Source: Margaritifera margaritifera
Lineage: Eukaryota > Mollusca > Bivalvia > Unionida > Margaritiferidae
NCBI GenBank assembly: GCA_029931535.1
Contig: JAQPZY010001244.1
Span: 1,288,501 to 1,352,500 of the forward strand
Length of the DNA: 64,000 bases
Reading direction: 5' to 3'
The notes under the pieces are model-generated. The model was not told the origin of the DNA, ran no database searches, and saw nothing but the letters and a program-made list of their open reading frames with translations. Both the position numbers and the translations under genes were made by a program. Of the stretch, positions 23,301-33,106 are shown piece after piece (the first letter of the stretch is position 1; every line of letters begins with the position of its first letter).

Positions 23301-23407
23301 CTTTGCTGGACCCCTTTTAGGAGGAGTCATGAGATAAAGTGGGGGGGGGGAGAAGATAAAAAGGAACCCTTATCTGGAAAGACAGCACACTTGTAACTTT
23401 GGATCTT

Positions 23408-24051
23408 ATGGAAGGACGAAAACTGACTTAAGTTCCCTATTAATGACGGAAAGAACTCCATCGTTGGTACGAACAACGGATACCTCATTTACCTCCGAAT
23501 CATAATCTCACTGAGATGTCACAGTTACAACAAGAATTACAATCGTTGATGGATCGAAGTGATTTATCAGAAGCAGACAAATTGCAACAGTACGGGCATG
23601 TATTGCAACGTCTTCAACTCTTTCACCAGAAAACGTTGGACGAAACAGCTAAACATACTCTGAGAGATTTCAAGACGATCATGAAAAGTGAACATAAAGT
23701 CACCAAGAAGACATACACCGCCACTGGGATGACAAAAGAAGAAGACGACACACGAGAAGTGTTCCAAATTCCATCTGCTCCAATACCTAGTAAGATATCA
23801 GCTTCCTTGTTACCCCCCACGCCCCAACGAGAAGAAATAAAAGCTTGGGTCATCAAAAAGATGATGTCGACACCTCCTTCATTAGAAGAAAAAACAAGAA
23901 AGAAGGGAAGACACAAGTGAAACAAATACGTCAAGAAAAAGTCATCACTTCACAACCGACTTATGTTGCTCGTTGGACACGCCAAGCGTCGTCCAAACCA
24001 CCAATACCACACGCATCCAAATGCAGTATCGAACAATGGGTGACTTATTGA
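23408..24051 (+). pseudogene. Conserved coiled-coil Polinton protein, broken
   Basis: The ATG at 23408 is followed by early stops. The main open frame (23516-23920) reads LMDRSDLSEADKLQQYGHVL and HQKTLDETAKHTLRDF, a heptad-rich helix with a 'DL-x-x-x-[DE]K-x-x-x-Y' signature that I associate with an uncharacterised conserved Polinton gene upstream of the integrase. Pro-rich linkers follow. A +1 shift near 23910 continues to QPTYVARWTRQASSKPPIPH and stops at 24049-24051. Probably a virion or scaffold protein, by position and coiled coil only. Confidence 0.5.
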
Positions 24052-24059
24052 GGAGCGAC

Positions 24060-24895
24060 ACTGTCAAGCCCATCATGGAGACACTTTTAGCTATCACTTA
24101 CTGCTGGTTATGGAGGAGTTCAAAAATTGTATCGAGCAGCTAAAACCAAACTGAAAATTGTACGTTACAAGAACAATCGACCTACACGTTACACAAACCC
24201 ATCCGACGAAATTTTTCCAGAAGTCAAACCAAAGTGGCTGGCATCGATCATCAATGGGAAGCAGATTTAGCAGATGTCTTTCATTTGGCAGCGTACAAAT
24301 GTGATTACAAATATTTGTTTTGTGTCATTGACGTGTTTTCAAAATTAGCTTGGCTTCTAAAAGAACGCATGTGGAAATAGTTTACACATCAACACACTCT
24401 CAAGTACATCGACGTGTTACCACGTCTGGTCAACGCTTACAATCAATCGTACCATCGTAGCATCGGATGTGCCCCCGGAGAAGTCACCCCTGCAAACGAA
24501 GTAATGGTGTTTGATCGATTGTTTGGAACGTCAAAGATTGGAAAAAAGAAGAAAATTGTGTTAAAGACTGGAGATTACGTTCGCATTGGAAGGTTATTTA
24601 CCTAACTGGACCACCGAATTGTTTCTTGTCGCTGGACAAGTCCGTCGACGTTATCCTCCTGTGTATAAATTGAAAGACATGCACGGAGAAGTGTTAAAAA
24701 TAACATTTTACTTGTCTGAGTTACAACGAGTGACCAAAAAAAAAGACGACGTGTACGATATCGAAAGCATTCTCGACACGGAAAGTGGGCAAACGTCGAC
24801 TGGAAGAAGTGAAAGTGCGTTGGAAAGGATATCCAACTAGTTTTGATTATTGGATTGCCGTTTCACAAGTCATCGACTATAAAAAGAAGAAGTAA
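24060..24895 (+). pseudogene. Retroviral-type integrase with chromodomain-like tail, catalytic core deleted
   Basis: Inserts the element and generates the 6-bp duplication. In order: YGGVQKLYRAAKTKLKIV (zinc-domain end, about 24113), HQWEADLADVFHL with the first catalytic Asp (about 24252), then FCVIDVFSKLAW. The sequence then jumps directly to KERMWK, so the segment with the second Asp and the Glu of the DDE triad is gone. The C-terminal part is well preserved: VNAYNQSYHRSIGCAPGEVT, GDYVRIGR, a frameshift near 24586, YPPVYKLKDMHGEV, and after another shift a chromodomain-like tail (VRWKGYPTSFDYWI), ending at 24895. The target duplication shows it, or a relative, once worked. Confidence 0.9.
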
Positions 24896-24900
24896 CCATT

Positions 24901-25262
24901 ATGCCGTTAAACACATCAGCTACCTCTCCTTCTCAGAGTTCCTCTCATCAAGAATTACAAAAACAACCAATGTGGGTGTAGTGTGGTGAACGTGTACCTA
25001 AAACTGAAATAGTCTTTTTTTCTGCCAAATCTTTGTGGCGTATTGTGTCATCGGAGCAGCGATTACCAATACGAGTTTGCAACAAGGAGACAAACAATTG
25101 TGGAAAATTTTACTCAGCAGTTGTATTGGTTATCTTCTACCCAGTCCTTCCTTGAAATATATGACGGTCAGTAACAACAACAAGCCCTACAGCCAACGTC
25201 TTCCAGTCACAACAACAACAGCAACAGAAGACCTCTTTTGGAACATTTGGAAAATCATCGAG
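24901..25262 (+). pseudogene. Small conserved Polinton membrane protein, frameshifted
   Basis: The ATG at 24901, 5 bp after the integrase stop, reads a Ser/Gln-rich start with a TAG at about 24978. A frame shift near 25030 leads into AYCVIGAAITNTSLQQGDKQ and LWKILLSSCIGYLLPSPSLK, then an Asn/Thr-rich tail ending at 25262. The 'LWxxLLSSCxGYLLPxP' block and the position before penton match a short membrane protein I recall in animal Polintons. Role unknown. Confidence 0.5.
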
Positions 25263-25292
25263 TGACTCATCGGACACCAGAACCGTCGAACT

Positions 25293-26198
25293 ATGAATAA
25301 CCAAATTTATTTAACCTTACCGAGTGACAGTTCTATGGATGTGTTTCCCAACAACACCTTATGTTTTTTCACAGCCAAATTACCTAAATCCATACAATTA
25401 GATCATAGAGCTCATTGGGAAGTGGTTTTGGTAGAAATCATTTATCCTACGCAAGTTTTGAATGTGACTGGAGATCAAACCACTTTTGTCGTCGAAATCC
25501 TGAAAGAACAAGTTCAAGAACACTTGGACAAAAATGATCCTGAATATTACAAATCCAAAAGACCAACACTCGCCAATCCTCAATTAAATATATATCTTAT
25601 GAGAACTCAGACAGACTATTATTTTAGTGCTCAACATCTGGTCGAAACGATTGCGGCTATTTTCAATGATCAGTTTGGCAAAGCCCTGGTCAAAACTTGT
25701 CGAAGTGTACAGATCGAGTATCATGTTATTTCTCACCGTCTCCAAATGAATTTTTCGGACGCCAAAACGCTATCCATCACTTTTGCTCCCAGTTTGTTTG
25801 CTATGTTGGGTGGCAATACAACCATAGCTCATACCAAAGACATCAACAACAACAATTGATTCTACAAGTATTTTCGCTACCCTATTGAATTGAACGAAGG
25901 ACTCAATTCATTGTTTGTATACTCGGATGTGGTCGAGTATAACGTGATGGGAAACACAGCCGCTCCGTTACTAAGAGTCATTCATTTCAAAGTGGATTTT
26001 GCCATCGCTGCTTACGAGGAAGGTGGAAACACGTATCACCGTGAATTTGTACATCCTCATTATCTTCCTGTCAGTAAATCGTATTTGGACAGTGACAACA
26101 TTAATATAAAAGGAGATCTGGGACAAAATATTCTCTTCTGCAAAAGAAAAGTCACGGTGAAACTGCATTTTCTAAAACGATTCTCCAGTGAATTGTAA
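25293..26198 (+). pseudogene. Penton / minor capsid protein, one in-frame stop
   Basis: Single jelly-roll vertex protein. One frame runs from ATG 25293 to 26198 (301 codons) with a single internal TGA at 25857-25859. It is the least damaged core gene. The N-terminus (MNNQIYLTLPSDSSMDVFPN), then LDHRAHWEVVLVEIIYP, then LSITFAPSLFAMLGG and the C-terminal VTVKLHFLKRF match the Polinton penton pattern in length and order. The stop could be a CGA-to-TGA transition. It lies 30 bp after the membrane protein and 6 bp before the next gene, the usual Polinton late-gene order. Confidence 0.85.
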
Positions 26199-26204
26199 CA
26201 CAAG

Positions 26205-26640
26205 ATGTATCCTGTGTACCAAGGTGTCGCTCAACAACGGGGACATGGTTTAGGAGATATGTTAAATCCGCTTTTCGCACGGTAACACCTATCTTGAAAC
26301 CGATGGTGACTCGAGGATTTCATGTATTAAAAGATGCCGCTTTGACGCAAGGAAAAGAATTTCTTTAAAACGTCCTCATTAACAAACAAAATCCTAAAGA
26401 AGCCTTTGTGAGAGTAGGAAAAATGTGTTGCTGCAGACTGGAAAAGATCTTTTGGGTCGCTGAAACACTCCTATAAATTCGTTTCACACTTCTGGCCCCA
26501 GCATTACTTCTTCCTCAACGCCACAGCAAGGACAAGGCAGAAGGAGACGTCGAAACCTCTTCAGATCTCATAAACACGTCGTTCAGAAAAATAATAAGAA
26601 AAGAATAACTGCCAGAGAATTAGACGTGTTTGATTACTAA
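26205..26640 (+). pseudogene. Minor virion protein (Gly-rich/basic), broken
   Basis: The ATG at 26205 (MYPVYQGVAQQRGHGLGDML) opens a short gene with a Gly-rich amphipathic start and an Arg-rich end (QGQGRRRRRNLFRSHKHVV) terminating at 26640. At least three frameshifts separate the parts. Amphipathic plus basic composition between penton and major capsid genes is typical of the adenovirus pVI/pX-like small virion proteins proposed for adintoviruses. That link is by position and composition, not motif. Confidence 0.55.
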
Positions 26641-26649
26641 CTGAAAAAA

Positions 26650-27816
26650 ATGAATCATTGAGATTCTTCCGAATGTTCCAAGTCAGAACTCGATCTGTTT
26701 GCCATGTCACCCACCGTGATGACGATGCAAGAATCCCAATGGATATAATTTCATCCTTTGTCGTCTTTGACTACCTCAGCCCCTATCGAATTTGAAATAC
26801 AAGGACAAACTGAAGATTACATCGATCTGAATGACAGTTACATGTACCTGAAACTCAGAGTGCTCAAAATGGACAACGCCAATCCAGGCGCCGATGGCAC
26901 ACATCCGGATGCTTCCTTGGTATAGAAACCTGACACGTTGGACAAGTTCAACGACACAGCGGTGATTGCAGATGATGATGCAGACCACAAAGTTGGATTA
27001 ACCATCCCGCAAAAAGAAAATCAAACAAGGACGCAGTTTAGAAATGATGGATCGTTTGCATTTGGACATGTGGTTGTAAGACAAATATTTATTAAACGGA
27101 GTGGATGTACGCCTGAGACTGTATCGCAGTAGTACCGTGTTCCATTTGATGACTAATGCTAACGAATACAAAACCATCATCGAAGAAGCCAGACTTTACG
27201 TGCGCCATGTAGAAATCTTACCTAAAGTGGCAAAAGACATGAGTCAAACTATGAGCAGAACGACAGCCAAGTGTCCGATACGACGAGTGGAAGTGAAAAC
27301 TTTTACCATTACCTCTGGACTCCGATTCAAGATCAAAGATTATGTTTTCCCATTACAGCTCCCCACACGGTTGTTCATTGGCATCGTCAGTAATGCAGCC
27401 TTCAACGAAGCCATCGATCAAAATCCTTTTGTCTTCCAACACTTCAACGTGTCCAAGATAGAAGTCACTCGAGATGGCCAGACGTTGTGTACCAGACATT
27501 ATTAACCTAACTTTGCCAAGAGAAATTACCTGAGATCTTACTTGACTCTGTTTAAAGCCACAGGACAGTTAGGGACAAACAGCAGCCACGGTATTTCGTA
27601 CGAGGATTTTGCAGGAGGATATGCTTTGTGGGAATTTGATTTCACTCCCGAACAATCAGCGACGAAGGCCATTTCCAACCTATAATATCAGGCCAACTTC
27701 GTATGGAACTTCAGTTTGCCGCACCTCTGGTTAACACAATGAACGTCATCTTGTATGCAGAATTTGACAATACTCTAGAAATCAACAGTTTGAGAGAAGT
27801 GATTCTTGACTATTAG
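26650..27816 (+). pseudogene. Major capsid protein (double jelly-roll), broken
   Basis: Hexon-like shell protein. The ATG at 26650 starts the gene. Family blocks appear in order: SELDLFAMSPTVM, APIEFEIQGQTEDYIDLNDS, then VRLRLYRSSTVFHLMTN, ARLYVRHVEILPKVAKDM, CPIRRVEVKTFTITSG, LQLPTRLFIGIVSNAAFN, QNPFVFQHFNVSKIEV, YALWEFDFTPEQS, and the closing LQFAAPLVNTMNVILYAEFD, ending TAG 27814-27816. Breaks include in-frame TAA (26746), TAG (26923), TAA (27503), a frameshift near 27010-27100 and one near 27680. The block after 26925 is shorter than expected, so part of the first jelly roll is deleted. The order penton, small protein, MCP, protease is canonical. Confidence 0.9.
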
Positions 27817-27824
27817 AAAAAGAT

Positions 27825-28197
27825 ATGGAACACGAAGAACCTATGGTGATAGACGATGACGATGTTTCTGAACCAGAATCACCACAGCAGCAGTCAAAAA
27901 CCAGTTAGGGTGTCAAAATGGCCAGAACAAGAACAACATTTAGTCTCCTGTTTTGCTACGGACTTGGCTGAAAGAATTACAGCCCTGACCAGAGAACATT
28001 GTCATGGATGTCAAATCGATCATCCGAGTCAGAAACAACACGACAAATGTATGATGATGAATTCAGAAGAAAAATTGGAAGAGTATCTGGACGAGGCATG
28101 GTCTCTCCTCTCAGAAGATAAAAGAGTGCAGAGACTACCCGTGGTTCGTCGACTTACTTGGCAGACATTTCCAAAGAAAAAGTCAGGTGTGAATTGA
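27825..28197 (+). pseudogene. Small Cys/His Polinton protein, frameshifted
   Basis: The ATG at 27825 begins an acidic start (MEHEEPMVIDDDDVSEPESP). After a frameshift near 27870 the frame ending at 28197 reads LVSCFATDLAERITALTREH, then CHGCQIDHPSQKQHDKC. The 'CxGCxxxHPSQxxHxxC' cluster could hold a zinc ion. It recurs in animal Polintons next to the protease, from memory of the pattern. One break only, otherwise about 120 codons. Function unknown. Confidence 0.6.
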
Positions 28198-28231
28198 TGA
28201 TTTATCATTACCTGTGAAAAAGAAAAAAAGA

Positions 28232-28724
28232 ATGGATACCTGGGAACTTCATTACCTGTTGACTCGCAGTTCGTACACCGGTTCTTGGAATCATGTGTTG
28301 TGTGCTAAAGATGAACTTCCTCATCGCAAACCTAAAGATGTTCAGGCCTGTGTCATCAACACAGACAGCAGTCATCGACCAGGAACCTATTGGGTAGCTG
28401 TCTACTTTCCCAACGATCACAATGTGTTGTTTTTTTAATTCTTATGGATTACCTCGTTTGGAAGATGACATCATTGACTTTATGAGAAGAAATGATGCCT
28501 CCACTAGATTCAATAATGTGAGATTACATTGATCAGATTTCACGGCGTGTGGACAATATTGTGTGTATTTTCTTCATCAACGCAGTCTTGGATTTCCTTT
28601 AGATTATTTAGTGACTTGTTTTAATCGTGAGTTATCTAGAAACGATGATAAAATGGAAAGATGGTTTTGTGAACATTATTCCTATCTCTTGTCTTTAGCT
28701 GAGAAACGTAGTGTGTATCGATGA
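28232..28724 (+). pseudogene. Adenain-like cysteine protease, broken, catalytic His and Asp changed
   Basis: C5/C48-clan virion maturation protease. The ATG at 28232 opens MDTWELHYLLTRSSYTGSWN. The block that normally carries the catalytic His before Trp reads RPGTYWVAVYF, with Tyr at that place. The next block, normally with an acidic residue, reads NSYGLP in the shifted frame. The Cys block is intact (FTACGQYCVYFL). A frameshift lies near 28436 (a run of seven T) and a TGA precedes the Cys block at about 28531. The gene ends at 28724. An AATAAA at 28865-28870 could serve this gene cluster. Confidence 0.85.
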
Positions 28725-28864
28725 CCAAATGACAGTGCCTTACTTCAGTGAAAGTCAAGTTTGACTTCACAACGTTGTCAACCCTCTAAATATGTTCATG
28801 TTTTATAGTGTTTGTATTTCAGTTAGAGAAGCTTCTTCTTAGTATTAAACATGTTGATTTTTTT

Positions 28865-28870
28865 AATAAA
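28865..28870 (+). terminator. Poly(A) signal AATAAA
   Basis: AATAAA lies 140 bp after the protease stop, with a second (GAAAATAAATAG) near 28900. The core genes therefore look conventionally polyadenylated, unlike the outer genes with histone-type ends. Confidence 0.5.
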
Positions 28871-28923
28871 ATGGTGTTGTCGTGTTTATTTATTGAAAAA
28901 GAAAATAAATAGTATGCACATGC

Positions 28924-29155
28924 TCTTTCACATCTCTCTATCGATCTTAGTCATAGGTACATACTCTTTCACATCTCTCTATCGATCTTAGTCATAGGTA
29001 CATACTCTTTCACATTTCTCTATCGATCTTAGTCATAGGTACATACTCTTTCACATTTCTCTATCGATCTTAGTCATAGGTACATACTCTTTCACATCTC
29101 TCTATCGATCTTAGTCATAGGTACATACTCTTTCACATTTCTCTCTATCGATCGA
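28924..29155. repeat. Tandem repeat, 41-bp unit, about 5.7 copies
   Basis: Units share CTCTATCGATCTTAGTCATA and differ only by C/T changes in the CACATCTCT part. The array lies between the core genes and the promoter of outer gene R1. No ORF crosses it. Confidence 0.93.
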
Positions 29156-29225
29156 GGTCATGTTTTCTTACATTTCCGCGTCCCGCATTGGAGGGATGTT
29201 TTCCATCATGTACGTGCTTCAAGCA

Positions 29226-29232
29226 TATAAAG
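29226..29232 (+). promoter_or_regulatory. TATA box of gene R1 (split from its gene)
   Basis: TATAAAG is followed by the 11-bp copy of the LINE target duplication at 29246-29256. Discounting the insertion 29257-31343, the box would be about 66 bp before the R1 ATG at 31381, so it was R1's promoter before the LINE arrived. Confidence 0.6.
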
Positions 29233-29256
29233 CGGTGCGTTCACTAGTCGTGTCAC

Positions 29257-31343
29257 GCACTCAAATATGGGGATAAACAAGAACAGCCCATAGAATTAAG
29301 AGCCAAAATTCTCACCGAAATAGAAAGTAGGTATGAGGGATATACCAAAATTTACACAGACGGTTCTAAATCCCCAAACCCAGCACGAACTGCAGCTGCA
29401 GTGGTGATTGCGTAGGAGGACATAGCGCATGGGGCGAGGTTACATGATAGCTGCTCCATTTATACGGTCGAATTTTGGGCAATTAATGGCTACAAGCAAA
29501 CCACACATCTAAAGCGGTTATAGTTAGCGACTCCCTCAGTGTTCTGCGATCCCTGGAATCAAGTAATTCGACCAGTAGAGAAAATCTGTTGCGAGAAGTC
29601 TACTTGAGACTCAAAACCCTGGAAGAAAACAATCATACCATAGAATGTATGTTGGTGCTCTCCACATAAACAATACTGGAAGCGAAAGGGCAGACAAGGA
29701 AGTTAAGAACATACTAAAAGAAGCGGAAGTACAGTTCCTGGACTACAGAAAATGTATTGTATTATAAGGCATAACATTGATCAAAAATGGTAGAGGGAAT
29801 GGGACAATTCCCAAAACGGGCGCAGGCTATACGACCTGCAGAAGCAAGGTAGCAGAAATGCTCTTTCTCCTAACCTGGCAAACCCACATGACTCAAAAAT
29901 CATAAATAGAATCAGAACTGGCAAAACACTACTAGCCAGCAGCTTTGGAAGACTTTTGCCAGGTATAAAAGAGCTTGGAATAAATTGCCCACACTACCCA
30001 ACCCAAGAAACGCTCTGCCACATATTCAACGAATGCCCTTAATACATCACAGAAAGAACCAAATTCTAGGATTGACAGAAGATACTAAATGTCCGAAATA
30101 AGTACCCGGATTTTCTAAAGACACCAAGCAACAACATCAGCTCGGTGTACTCGAATATCATAGGGTACGTCTCAGATATTGGGAAAAGAGGAAACATTTG
30201 AAACTGATCAATGGACCAAACCACCCGAGCCAAATGCATACACCTCATACTTAACCAAATTTAAGTCCACTAAAGAAGAACTTGTCTTGAGCGGGAAAGG
30301 AAGGGGTCCGCCAAAGAGGGAAGATATAGTATGCTGGGCCATTCGGGGTAGTCAGTTCGCGACGAGCGGGTCTCCCCAATCTCAGAGGCGAGAGAACCTC
30401 AATTCCCTTAAATAAAGACAAGTCATGAAAAACAAAAATATTAAAATACAACCAAATGAATAAGCAATAACACAACTCTCTAAATCAATTTACTTATAAA
30501 ATGTATTGAAAAATAGTATAATACTCCCACCACATAAATATATGTCCTGGAGCATGTGTACTTATCTCCCATTATCACTTTCTCAACCTGTAACGCATCC
30601 CAGTCCAATGAAGCTGCTAACAAATTGCATGTAAACACCTCTTACTACAGGAATTCTCACATTATCATAAGGAGCTGGATTCCTGGCAGGCGACCTTTAC
30701 CTCTAAACCCCCATAAAATTAAGAAATATAAGGTGCTCCTAAGCCCAGACCATCCGGCCGGCCGCACAAGGTGGCAACATTGATTTCAGAAACTCATAAC
30801 TGCCCCACGCCTATCTATATGAGGTGGTCCTAACTCCAGACCATCAGGGCCAGCTGCACAAGGCCGCAATCATTGGAAGGAAAGAAACACCCCGAAACTA
30901 TAAAACGCCCAACACCTTAACCATTACGAGGTGGTCCTAAGCCCAGACCATCAAGGCCCACTGCCCAATGCAGTAATCGACTAACTGCAATAGTTGCATA
31001 GACACACAAATAATAAGGAAACTCGCCATACCAACAAATACCACTCTTTAAAAACTCTGTATCTCTAATAATTATCTTTAACATTACTAATTAAGCCATT
31101 AGTACAGCGATATGTCAAATTTCAATAATTCAGTGTAAGACGACAATCTTTTTATACCTTTCGGCACACTAATCAAAATTAATATACTCTGGACCCAACG
31201 GAGCCCCCAGGGACGACGGCGCACCCCTTGCCGGGTTCTTTGCCTCAACTGTCTCGCCGGACATACAACCATAAGGGTAAATATTTTAATAGGTAGTACA
31301 TGGTTTAGGGTCGAACACGACTATAATGTAATATCAGTCTGCC
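29257..31343 (+). mobile_element. 5'-truncated LINE (ORF2 C-terminus), nested
   Basis: The insertion is flanked by an 11-bp direct repeat, AGTCGTGTCAC, at 29246-29256 and 31344-31354. The 5' end opens within ORF2: KIYTDGSKSPNPARTAAAVV is an RNase H domain start (about 29350). The C-terminal Cys/His block NCPHYPTQETLCHIFNECP (about 29983) is typical of jockey/CR1-type non-LTR elements. Stops and frameshifts break it. From about 30420 a non-coding 3' region follows, with three degenerate units near 30729, 30821 and 30928 sharing CCAGACCAT. No poly(A) tail is visible. Confidence 0.75.
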
Positions 31344-31380
31344 AGTCGTGTCACCCTCGTTGACTCGTCAACAGCCAAAG

Positions 31381-31728
31381 ATGCCATCGAAGATTACGAA
31401 ATTGAGTGAAGCCATGGTTAACATGCACCGGATCAGGCAGCACCTGATCCAGAACATCAATGATAAGAAGACGACCCTCTTCTTGAAAATGGCGCAGGAC
31501 CTAATAGAATGTGTCCTGCGGGAAGAAATCAACCAAGAATGAGAAGATTGGGAGGAGATACAAAGACTGCAGCAGCAGAGGCAGCAACAACAGCAGCAGC
31601 ATCAAGAAGGAAAGTGGAGTGTAAAATGTATTAAGAGGAGTTCTTCTTCTCCTTCAAAAGGAGACGGTCTTGTCCTATGGTGCAGCAAGTGGTGAGACGT
31701 GGCCGTCCTCCCAGACGTTAAACCCTAA
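31381..31728 (+). pseudogene. Polinton outer gene R1 (helical), two in-frame stops
   Basis: The ATG at 31381 (MPSKITKLSEAMVNMHRIRQ) reads one frame to TAA 31726, with TGA at 31540 and 31693. The middle is helical and acidic (FLKMAQDLIECVLREEINQE), then Gln-rich. It aligns by pattern with R3 (33107) and R2 (32051): a helix, then an acidic Trp-containing stretch. Both TGA codons sit where Trp would be natural, so they may be TGG-to-TGA transitions. A histone-type stem-loop follows 22 nt after TAA. No known family. Confidence 0.55.
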
Positions 31729-31750
31729 GACCACTCACCAAAACCCCAAC

Positions 31751-31766
31751 GGTCCTTTTCAGGGTC
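31751..31766 (+). promoter_or_regulatory. Histone-type 3' stem-loop (gene R1), slightly decayed
   Basis: GGTCCTTTTCAGGGTC, with one stem pair now G-T, is preceded by CCCCAAC and followed by CTAGAAAAGAGAG. AAAAGAG at 31780-31786 is 13 nt beyond the stem. The following 60 bp resemble the terminal-repeat sequence after the R3 stem-loop, so the 3' cassette was duplicated with the gene. Confidence 0.75.
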
Positions 31767-31924
31767 TCAAGATCTCTAGAAAAGAGAGATACTACTCGAT
31801 GATTGCCAATTTATGTTTTGTGTTTGTATGTTTATGTCTGTCTTTGTCTTTTTTCCCACCACAACATCCCTTCCAGTCAAAACGTGTGTTTGTATGTTTG
31901 GTGTTTGTGTGGGCATAGTAGTGT

Positions 31925-31931
31925 GTCTATA
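31925..31931 (+). promoter_or_regulatory. TATA-like box before gene R2
   Basis: CTATAAACA lies about 120 bp before the R2 ATG and follows the R1 3' cassette. It is the only TATA-like sequence in the gap. Confidence 0.35.
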
Positions 31932-32050
31932 AACACTCCTTTATCCTTGTGTAAAAAATTTTGAAAAAAATAGTTTCTTCTAGACAGCCTCGGTATTTCC
32001 ACCGTCTCGAGTGGGGAAGTTGAAGGAAACCGTGGATTGAATTGAAGGGG

Positions 32051-32575
32051 ATGGAGTACCTTCTACAACAGATATAGACCTGTAAAGATTGGTGTTACCT
32101 GCCCCTCAGCAGTGTTAGGAGGGAAGAGGATGCCCTGAACACAGCCAAGGGCCTTGTACGACAAGTGATAGAGGAGGAAGTTGTCAAAATCAAGAAGGCT
32201 TGAGCCGAGGAGAGAATGGTGAAGGAGCCGGAGAATAGAGAAAGGGACTTCTAGCCTGAACGAAAACTGGATGAACGTCCAGGAAAATTCAGGAAGATGG
32301 GTCATCCAGATTGGATCCCTGTTCCACCTAAGAAGAAGTTCAACAGCAGCAGGGAAGGGGGACCAGGCTTGCAGCTACTAAAAGAAGCCTACACAGTACC
32401 TGGTACCGGTCCAAGCTTACAGCTAGAAGTGATAGCAGCCTGTTTAGGACAAGCAAGTTTCAAGATGCCTGCAGTCCAAGACGGCCGAGTTGAGTCAGCC
32501 TGCCTGAAGAGCAACCCTGAGAGAATTCCACCAGCGCCAGGACTCTTCAGTGGCAGACTGATCAAGACTGCCTGA
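32051..32575 (+). pseudogene. Polinton outer gene R2, three in-frame stops
   Basis: One uninterrupted frame in phase from ATG 32051 to TGA 32573, apart from TAG 32075, TGA 32201 and TAG 32252. There is no frameshift. The helix LNTAKGLVRQVIEEEVVKIK matches LKTAKTLLKEVIDDKVKKIK of R3. The TGA at 32201 sits exactly where R3 has Trp (KMAWDEAW), and both TAG codons fit former CAG codons. The C-terminal half is Pro/Gly-rich (WIPVPPKKKFNSSREGGPGL) and is not shared with R1 or R3. No histone-type stem-loop is seen after it, only a weak GGTTTTC/GAAAACC hairpin near 32587. Confidence 0.55.
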
Positions 32576-33106
32576 ATGTAAGGGGTTTTCTTTTTGATTT
32601 TTTGAAAACCGCTTTTGATTATACTTTTTTATAACACAAATTTGACCGTTTTTGAACCACCGTCTAAAATATAACCCTGAGTTAAATAATGTGTGCAAGA
32701 CACTAATTGAAATGAGTAAGTTGTAGCAAAATTTATAATTGAATGCTTAAATAAATAAAGAAATTTGGAACTGATAGGATTGTCATAATTAAACATGTGG
32801 TTATCACATAATTGGTTGTTAGGGACAGTCCGATTTGGCTAACTGGGCAGAATTTGACCATTTACGTTCGTGGCGTTTCATTACTTCCGTTCCGCTTCGC
32901 GCCTTCCTTGCCAAGTCCGAGTCCGTGCAGCCTTCCACTCCAGACATAACAATTTATTAATGTGCCTTGCATCCGTCTGGTGAATAATTAATTAGTACGC
33001 TGTGCGTACATATTTAACAACTCGCGCATGTCCGAAGGGCCGAACGCGAGTATAACGAATAATAAGTAAGTCGTACCATTCATCGTATACCAGACCAAGA
33101 ACAAGA

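Noticed and set aside
28924..29155. CRISPR-like regular array
   Set aside because: The genome is eukaryotic, the units are contiguous without unique spacers, and no cas-type gene is present.
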